Of a stretch of DNA of 64,000 bases, positions 59,501 to 64,000 are shown piece by piece. Both the position numbers and the translations under genes were made by a program. Position 1 is the first letter of the stretch. Every line of letters starts with the position of its first letter. The DNA is from Pisaster brevispinus (taxonomy: Eukaryota; Echinodermata; Asteroidea; Forcipulatida; Asteriidae), in assembly GCA_023634235.1 (NCBI GenBank), contig JAMKCF010000020.1, forward strand, positions 4,030,001 to 4,094,000, given 5' to 3'. Below the pieces are notes generated by a model. It worked only from the letters and a program-made list of their open reading frames with translations. It was not told the DNA's origin and did not search any database.

Positions 59501-61728
59501 ATGTAAATCTTCTGCAACTAATTTAGAATACAGTAGCAGTGCACAATATAATAGCACCGCAAGGTACATGTAAATAAATTAAAATTTTGAAACATAAAGG
59601 TCAGAACGCGTCTGGCTAATATGCTTCTATTATACAAAAATAATAAAAATATGGGTTGGGTTTTTGTTCTTTTTAAAAATCTTTTTTTAACTTTCTTTAT
59701 ATAGTTTGTGTTATTCACATGTTAAAATAAAAAATCTTAGTGTGTTTTTGTTGACTGTTTATTGTTAGTTTTTTTTTGCCCGAGCAACTGTTGCATCTGT
59801 TGCATCTGTTGTTAGTTTGTTTGTCTTGGTTTTTTAAAACATTTTTAAATAGTTTTTCTTCTACTTTTCAATAACTTTGTCCAAAAAAAAAACCCCTAAT
59901 TGGGCCCAACTACTTTATGTGCAATTTGTGTGTACGCTGCATTATAGGATTCTGCTACGCGGCACGGTGAGTGTAGTTTGGAAAATTGAGGAAGGCATGC
60001 TTGTGTAAAGAGATTGGACAAACGGTTTTGTTTTAACTTGGTTTACAACTAATTACTGAACTTTTTAAATTGGTTTAACTGCAGTGGGGTAAGATGTATT
60101 TGTTTGCTTTATTCTACTTTACCCCCTGCTTAGCGATATGCTTTACATTTTTTGCTTTTGTCATTTAGCTTTTGAGAAAGACTCTGATAGTGTGGTCAGG
60201 CCAATATTACTATTTTTTAGCATTTATTTATTTTCTCTTTTAACCAGGGCTCAATTTCATTAAGCAGCTTAAGCACAAAAAGTAGCTCAGCACAAAACAA
60301 TTGTGCTTACTACAAAAAGTTGACCAGTCAAAATGCCACGTCATATGTACCATTTATGACTGGTTTCCAGCTAACTATTGCTCAGCATAAATTTGTTGAG
60401 CACTAGTTTTCGCTTAAGCAGCTTATAACAATGGACACAGGTACGACAACGATTTGTATCGTTTTACATTAAACTTTTTGTTTTTGATTTAAACCTACAA
60501 GTAGCCGTGCCTTACATTAAATATGTGTATGCTGTAACTTACTAGTTAACCCCCCTTTTGTTTTATTGCCAAAAGAAATTGTAGAAGTTCAGTCAAGGCA
60601 TTCACACATTCATAGCTGACATCCCAAAGTTTATTTAGGTTATGACAAGGAACTTTTACAGAGGTCATTTTGTGTTCTAACTGATAGAAATGCATTATAA
60701 ATAGGGTCAATATAATAGACCCCTTGCATTTGCAGCTTTCGCACAAGGCTATTATTGGCTGAGAGTGGTGCATTGTTTGTCATCAAAGATGGTGGTCAAT
60801 AACGTCATGTGCGATCCATCTATTACAATCCAAACATTGGACCGATCCATTGGAAATGTTGTTACACTAAAAAGCTCTCAGTATTAAAGTCATGCCCTGA
60901 AGTGACAATTTTTAATGTTTACTGTTGCATTCAAATGATGTATATTGTATGTGTACTCGAGAACACAACTTCTGTTGCATACATAACTTCACTTAGTAAA
61001 AGCGTATCACATTGTAAAGTACATGTACATAACATATACAGTTGAAAGTATGATCTCAAGAACCACATTTGTAAGAGATCATTTCAAGCAAAAAAGGATC
61101 AGACTTAATATGGCAATGAGGCAGCTCATTTATTCCAGGGGCCTTCAAAATGATCAAAGAGCAGCTGTCATGTATGCCAATGTATCTTTGATATCATTCT
61201 CAGAATTGCACTAGTTTGTGTAATAAAAAAAACCCATTTTATTTGCAATTATTGATTTTGTATTGACTTTAATAACTATTGACTATTTCTTTTGTATCTT
61301 ATCAAGGCCTATTTACTTTCCCCAGTGAGGGATTATAAATTTGTTATCTATCTAAAAGGTTTAGACAGGTATACTATAACTAGATCGCTGTATCAAGTAA
61401 ATTACGCATAATCCTCAAAGAAAGGGTGGAAAGGGGTTCAATGAACATGTATAGGCATAAAAACTTTGCGGTTAGAGTTAATAGTTGTGCGTGCATACAT
61501 TTACATTGGCTGTTCTATATGTACACATAGAACATACAATAAGTGTGTTTAACTGGTTATGACGTACCGTGCCCTTGTTCGGTTTGGGCGTAGGTGGCTA
61601 TGAACTCCCAGTTGCGCGCTGCCCCTAGCCACCTCTTCTTCTGCTTTTCCGTGGACTGATTTCCAAGGGTGTGGGTGACCATGCTGTAATGCAGTCCCAG
61701 TTGGCCTAGATCATTGCCATTGGCGGCT
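47438..61728 (-). CDS. ACOX1: Peroxisomal acyl-CoA oxidase, ACOX1 type (12 exons, N-terminus off window)
   Basis: Minus-strand exons in transcript order: 61728-61568, 55406-55299, 54395-54276, 53432-53317, 52348-52179, 51740-51578, 51346-51156, 50828-50667, 49902-49797, 48866-48720, 48175-47969, 47506-47438. They total 1720 nt with consistent phases, about 572 residues; vertebrate ACOX1 has 660, so about 90 N-terminal residues lie to the right of the window. The enzyme is an FAD-dependent peroxisomal oxidase that converts acyl-CoA to trans-2-enoyl-CoA and passes electrons to O2, giving H2O2; it is the first step of peroxisomal beta-oxidation. Visible marks are [10 protein letters not shown] (flavin/substrate region), [55 protein letters not shown] (its Glu is the equivalent of catalytic Glu421 in rat ACOX1), [10 protein letters not shown] and a C-terminal AKL, a type 1 peroxisomal signal. 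Nothing in it is truncated or frameshifted. Confidence 0.95.
47715..47925 (+). repeat. Dispersed repeat, copy 3 of 3, in ACOX1 last intron
   Basis: TGTGTCTCCATTGTGTTCTG, GGAATCTCAGGAATACTT and GTACTTCTGTACAAAAAGGG match 6186-6400. It fills about half of the 462-bp intron 47507-47968. Confidence 0.6.
47969..48175 (-). CDS. ACOX1: ACOX1 exon: [26 protein letters not shown]
   Basis: It has 69 whole codons, acceptor ATCCAG, donor GAG|GTAATG. It encodes [36 protein letters not shown] and [19 protein letters not shown]. This is the most conserved C-terminal block of peroxisomal acyl-CoA oxidases. Confidence 0.96.
48720..48866 (-). CDS. ACOX1: ACOX1 exon: [11 protein letters not shown] to NRGDFLQ
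   Basis: The acceptor is CCTTAG and the donor CAG|GTGGGA; it has 49 whole codons. It encodes [40 protein letters not shown] and FLQ. The EAHCHY/AHCH and Y-x-I-x-x-GDFLQ features are typical. Confidence 0.94.
49797..49902 (-). CDS. ACOX1: ACOX1 exon: [16 protein letters not shown]
   Basis: One base completes an Arg codon, then 35 codons follow to AAT|GTAAGA. It encodes [20 protein letters not shown] and LYLIRAAN. The match to ACOX1 is the A-W-N-x-x-x-x-x-L-x-R-A-x pattern. Confidence 0.92.
50667..50828 (-). CDS. ACOX1: ACOX1 exon: second helical domain
   Basis: It encodes [20 protein letters not shown] and [16 protein letters not shown]. The acceptor is TGTGAAG and the donor AG|GTAACT; split Arg codons lie at both ends. 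The middle ([13 protein letters not shown]) is variable in the family. Confidence 0.93.
51156..51346 (-). CDS. ACOX1: ACOX1 exon with the catalytic glutamate
   Basis: It encodes [30 protein letters not shown] and [16 protein letters not shown]. The Glu of YEGEN is the expected catalytic base that removes the alpha-proton of acyl-CoA (Glu421 in the rat enzyme). The acceptor is TTTCAG and the donor AG|GTAAGA. Confidence 0.96.
51578..51740 (-). CDS. ACOX1: ACOX1 exon: [19 protein letters not shown]
   Basis: The first base completes a Gly codon; the donor is GAG|GTAAGT. It encodes [20 protein letters not shown] and [15 protein letters not shown], the first part of the C-terminal helical domain. 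Confidence 0.94.
52179..52348 (-). CDS. ACOX1: ACOX1 exon: start of helical domain
   Basis: The acceptor is CTCCAG, the donor GG|GTAACT, with a phase-2 end. It encodes [20 protein letters not shown] and the helical segment [28 protein letters not shown] is a family signature. Confidence 0.94.
53130..53290. repeat. MITE of the CAGGCCTGG family in an ACOX1 intron
   Basis: CTTGCCCTCTCAAAGATGAA then ATTTTAGGCC matches the copy at 13685; the left end is weak. Confidence 0.45.
53317..53432 (-). CDS. ACOX1: ACOX1 exon: GDIGPKMGY to [11 protein letters not shown]
   Basis: It encodes [20 protein letters not shown] and [17 protein letters not shown]. The acceptor is TTTAG and the donor CAG|GTGAGT. 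It is the end of the beta-domain, with the conserved I-P-R-E-N-M-L motif. Confidence 0.95.
53771..54022. repeat. MITE of the GGGCCCAATTT family in an ACOX1 intron
   Basis: The ends are GGGCCCAATTTTATGGCTCT and AGAGCCATGAAACTGTGCCC. The inner AAGTGCGGAAGTCCGCACTT is a perfect 20-bp palindrome. Confidence 0.7.
54276..54395 (-). CDS. ACOX1: ACOX1 exon: middle beta-domain
   Basis: It encodes [20 protein letters not shown], then [20 protein letters not shown], with a phase-1 end at CAG|GTAAGG. It matches the L-x-K-x-x-x-H-A-x-V-x-AQL-x-TKGKC stretch of ACOX1. Confidence 0.95.
54640..55100 (-). repeat. SINE, long subfamily, in an ACOX1 intron
   Basis: The promoter side is TTGGCCACGACACGCCA with ACTCGAACCCACACTCTG; the body is ACATAGCACCATGTAATGG; the tail near 54680 is GTGTCTCAAAGCGCTC and TATACAGTGC. 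Confidence 0.65.
55299..55406 (-). CDS. ACOX1: ACOX1 exon: [12 protein letters not shown] to KWWPGN
   Basis: It has 2 + 35 codons + 1 bases, acceptor TTTAG, donor ACT|GTAAGC. The translation, [19 protein letters not shown] then [14 protein letters not shown], is the FAD/acyl-CoA-binding middle domain of acyl-CoA oxidases. Confidence 0.95.
56296..57410. mobile_element. CAGGGCTCGAATTT-family MITE with nested insertion
   Basis: The ends are CAGGGCTCGAATTTTACACT and AAATTCGAGCCCTAG. Without the insertion 56343-57048 it is about 406 bp and collinear with the copy at 39442. Flanks GGAGCT and GTAGCT may be its 6-bp target duplication. Confidence 0.72.
56343..57048. mobile_element. Harbinger-like MITE nested in the above (706 bp)
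   Basis: The ends are TACACCGCGTTTACACTAGA and the inverse TCTAGTGTAAACGGGGTC, flanked by TTA at 56340-56342 and 57049-57051. GATCCAG, CCGGATC and GATCCACC motifs are repeated near both ends. The ORFs inside (83 and 118 codons) resemble nothing I know. Confidence 0.7.
57553..58205. mobile_element. Element with six copies of its terminal motif
   Basis: The ends CGTCAGCGTTTTCACGAAGT and ACTTCGTGAAAACGCTGACG are perfect inverses for 27 bp and flanked by ATTT. The motif TTTCACGAAGTAGCAC also occurs at about 57742, 57825 and 57960 on plus and near 57910 on minus. No ORF. Confidence 0.72.
58311..58533. repeat. 16-bp minisatellite, about 14 units
   Basis: The unit is TGTAAAATGTACATGM (M = A or C). 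The period of 16 leaves all three minus-strand frames open, which creates long artificial ORFs with a 16-residue period. Confidence 0.95.
60246..60430. repeat. MITE of the GGGCCCAATTT family in an ACOX1 intron
   Basis: GGGCTCAATTTCATTAAGCA, AGCACAAAAAGTAGCTCAGC and CGCTTAAGCAGCTT are shared with 31328-31520. Confidence 0.6.
60705..60835. repeat. Dispersed repeat related to 32320-32460
   Basis: ATAGACCCCTTGCATTTGCA, TATTATTGGCTGAGAG and AAGATGGTGGTCAATAACGT are its recognisable parts. Confidence 0.45.
61568..61728 (-). CDS. ACOX1: ACOX1 exon equivalent to vertebrate exon 3
   Basis: It is 161 nt: one base of a split codon, 53 codons, then one base. The translation includes [20 protein letters not shown] and [16 protein letters not shown]. 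Vertebrate ACOX1 has two mutually exclusive third exons covering residues of about 90-143, the same stretch and length. Only one version is seen here. The acceptor is ATACAG and the donor G|GTACGT. Confidence 0.9.
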
Positions 61729-62921
61729 CTGTATGTGAAATTAATTTTTGAAGTGTGACTGTATGATGATGTACATGTACATTGTGAGTAGATGGTAGCT
61801 TTTGGGATTGAAATAAGGTGTCAATCTAAGAGTATCATTGTTTGCAAAGTATATGATTAAAGCCGTCTCCGAATTGGCAGATTTAGCTACAGCTTAATAC
61901 GTCTTAATACTTTCACCACATGATGACACCGCAAAGTAGCCGTAGCCATAGCAGTCAAAGCGTTAGTGCAAAAGTGACTTTATGCCTGATCATAATTTAA
62001 CAACATTCTTTTTGTTCATTTTGGATTGCAAATGTGGGACCGCTAAATCTGATAGGGCCCACTGTTTGAAATACACATTCAAATGCAGGTCACACACAAG
62101 ATGAGCTTGTTTCGCATTGTCCCAACCTTCCTTTAAGCACATAAATTGCAAATGCAAGAAACTTTGCCTGAAGCAAGCCAAATGCAAAGATTAAACAGCA
62201 GTTAAGTGTTATTTCACGTAAATACTCGACATATGTGTCCTTGGTCAAAAAATCATTTTTTTAAATACTTTGTAGGTCGAAGGGCCTTGGGGTGCAAGTA
62301 AACAAAATCGAACTTTCAAATCAATATATAGCCCGTTGCCATGGTAACAGCTCATTTTGTGTTTTGGGCATTTTAGGCCGATTTGGAGGTCTGAAAAACT
62401 GTTTTTTAGCTCATGTTTATAACTCCACCCTACCAAAATGCAAAATTATTTCATAAAACCTTTTATACCACTACAAAGTATCATTCTTGGCCTTACTTGA
62501 GAAAAAAAATTATTGCTATAAGTTTTACCCTTATGCTATTTTTGCATCAAGCATTAAAGCATGTTTTTACAACTTGCAAAATCGACATTTTTACCCTATT
62601 TTTGGCCCTAAAAATTTCAATTTGCCAGGGGTCTCAGAAAAATTTCCTTTCGGTTGTGATTAGGGCCAACATTGGTCTTTCCATATCTGGTGAGGAAAAC
62701 TTGGGCAATTGTATCCTGTTGTGACAATACTGCCTCAAAAACTGATTTTTTTTTCCAAAAACAGGAAAAATGCATTTTGAAGTTTTTCTCTCAGTTTGAA
62801 CCAGTATCATTAAAAAAGAACACTTTAATCAATCAGGCACCTTTTCCTGAGTGTTCTGTAGGCTTATTGAATAACCCCACATTGATGAAAAACTTTTGAT
62901 GACTTAAATCTCAGACTTTAC

Positions 62922-62944
62922 CCCCCCCCCCCCCCCCCCCCCCC
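62922..62944. repeat. Poly-C tract
   Basis: An uninterrupted run of more than 20 C, the longest of several in the window (also near 1246, 11341, 48316). Its length is unreliable in most assemblies. Confidence 0.9.
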
Positions 62945-63056
62945 GAAGCGTATTATGTTACATTCCCTTACGAGTCATTCCGTGCCAACTCACCTGACGG
63001 GTTGGCAGGCCCCGTATCAGATTTTGCTATTTTTATTTGTAAACATTCCCCTATGG

Positions 63057-63757
63057 GTGTCATGAACACTCACCAAATTTTAGAAACCTACTCCTTAACA
63101 TTTCTGAGGTATGGCCCCATAAAATTTTAAGCCCCGCCCCTTCAAATTTACTTTTTGTGTTTTGGGCATTTTTAGAGGCCTATATCTACAAATTGAGAAA
63201 AGATATGTAACTGCAAATTAATATACAGGGTACCTGGTACCCCATCAACTAGAATATACTGTCAAAAATAGCTTAGGACATTCTTATATCAAGGCATAGG
63301 TCTATCAAAACTGACATTTTAGCCCGCGGAATGATTTTTCGTCATTTTTGAGACCCCTGGTGAAATGTCAGATTGCTTTTGTATTACATTTGGTTATAAA
63401 CTAGGTGTCATGAACACTCACAAAATTTTAGAAACCTACTCTTTAACATTTCTGAGATATGACCCCCTAAAAGTTTAAGCCCCGCCCCTTCAAATTTACT
63501 TTTTGTGTTTTGAGCATTTTTAGAGGCCCTATATCTACAAACTGAGATAAGATATGTAACTACAAATTAATATACAGGGTACTTGGTACCCCCATCAACT
63601 AGAATCTACTGTCAAAAGCATGACATTTTTATATCAAGGCATAGGTCTATAAATCTGACATTTTAGCCCGCGGAATGATTTTTCATCATTTTTGAGACCT
63701 CCTAGTGCCTAAGTGAAATGCCTGATTGCTTTTGTATTACATTTGGTTATAAACTAG
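63057..63757. repeat. Tandem duplication, unit about 350 bp
   Basis: Unit 1 (63057-63403) and unit 2 (63404-63757) both start GTGTCATGAACACTCAC, and share TTTAAGCCCCGCCCCTTCAA, AATATACAGGGTAC and TTTTAGCCCGCGGAATGATT at high identity. Weaker echoes occur at 62340-62640. Confidence 0.85.
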
Positions 63758-64000
63758 TTGTATGTGTGACCTGCTATAAGGATAGACCAACCCCCCCCCC
63801 TTTGATGGGTATTTATAAATATACTTTGTGTCCAGTCTACTTGTGTGAGAAATAAACAACAAAATGACTCTCTATACTCCTTCAAGTAAAACAAAAATGA
63901 ATATGACTAATTTAAGGTTATTGTTGTGTATGCATGCAGTTTAGTGAAATCACTTGTTTACAAAAGAGCTGACAGAGCCTTGACTTCCTGCAGGCATAGT

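Larger units (their letters stand above)
61729..64000 (-). other. ACOX1 intron, 5' part; no further exon seen
   Basis: No sequence resembling the ACOX1 N-terminal exons is visible up to the window edge, so the gene start lies outside. The stretch holds a poly-C tract near 62922 and a 350-bp tandem duplication from 63057. Otherwise it is AT-rich unassigned DNA. Confidence 0.7.

Noticed and set aside
1..64000. Bacterial-type operons, toxin-antitoxin or phage modules
   Set aside because: Spliced genes, SINEs and MITEs show animal nuclear DNA; no compact gene arrays or Shine-Dalgarno-led ORFs are present.

Overview
The window is animal nuclear DNA. Genes are split by GT-AG introns of 0.2-6 kb, intergenic space is AT-rich, and short DNA-transposon derivatives (MITEs) and tRNA-derived SINEs are very dense. 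The dispersed ACATGT/TACATGTA repeats and the SINE types suggest a marine deuterostome invertebrate, most likely an echinoderm such as a sea star. That assignment is inference from texture and protein similarity.

Two real protein-coding genes are visible, arranged tail to tail. (1) Plus strand, 11188-28036: a tumor protein D52 family gene (TPD52/TPD52L), assembled from four shared-phase exons behind two alternative first exons. The upstream first exon (11188-11257) gives a 219-residue protein. An intronic first exon (16493-16808) adds 105 acidic and Ser-rich residues, giving 301 residues. Both join the same acceptor at 17365 in the same phase. (2) Minus strand, 61728 down to 47438: twelve exons of a peroxisomal acyl-CoA oxidase of the ACOX1 type, about 572 residues, ending in the peroxisomal signal AKL. 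Its first roughly 90 residues lie beyond the right edge.

Layout: 1-11187, repeat-rich DNA upstream of TPD52, with a Mutator-like MITE, a GGCAA-repeat DNA transposon, a Harbinger deletion derivative and SINEs. 11188-28036, TPD52, with a three-element transposon nest and a decayed transposase in one intron. 28037-47437, intergenic DNA with MITEs, SINEs, a LINE endonuclease relic and hairpin elements. 47438-61728, ACOX1; its 5.9-kb intron (55407-61567) holds a nested Harbinger-like MITE, an element with repeated termini and a 16-bp minisatellite. 61729-64000, the next ACOX1 intron, with a poly-C tract and a 350-bp tandem duplication.

The two genes have no known shared pathway: the D52 family acts in vesicle and lipid-droplet trafficking, ACOX1 in peroxisomal beta-oxidation. 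I found no convincing new biological system. The most informative items are the alternative TPD52 N-terminus, the transposon nests, the Harbinger derivative that keeps the starts of two convergent genes, and the ACOX1 exon equivalent to the vertebrate mutually exclusive exon 3. Splice sites were read by eye from phase-consistent junctions; no alignment or search was run.
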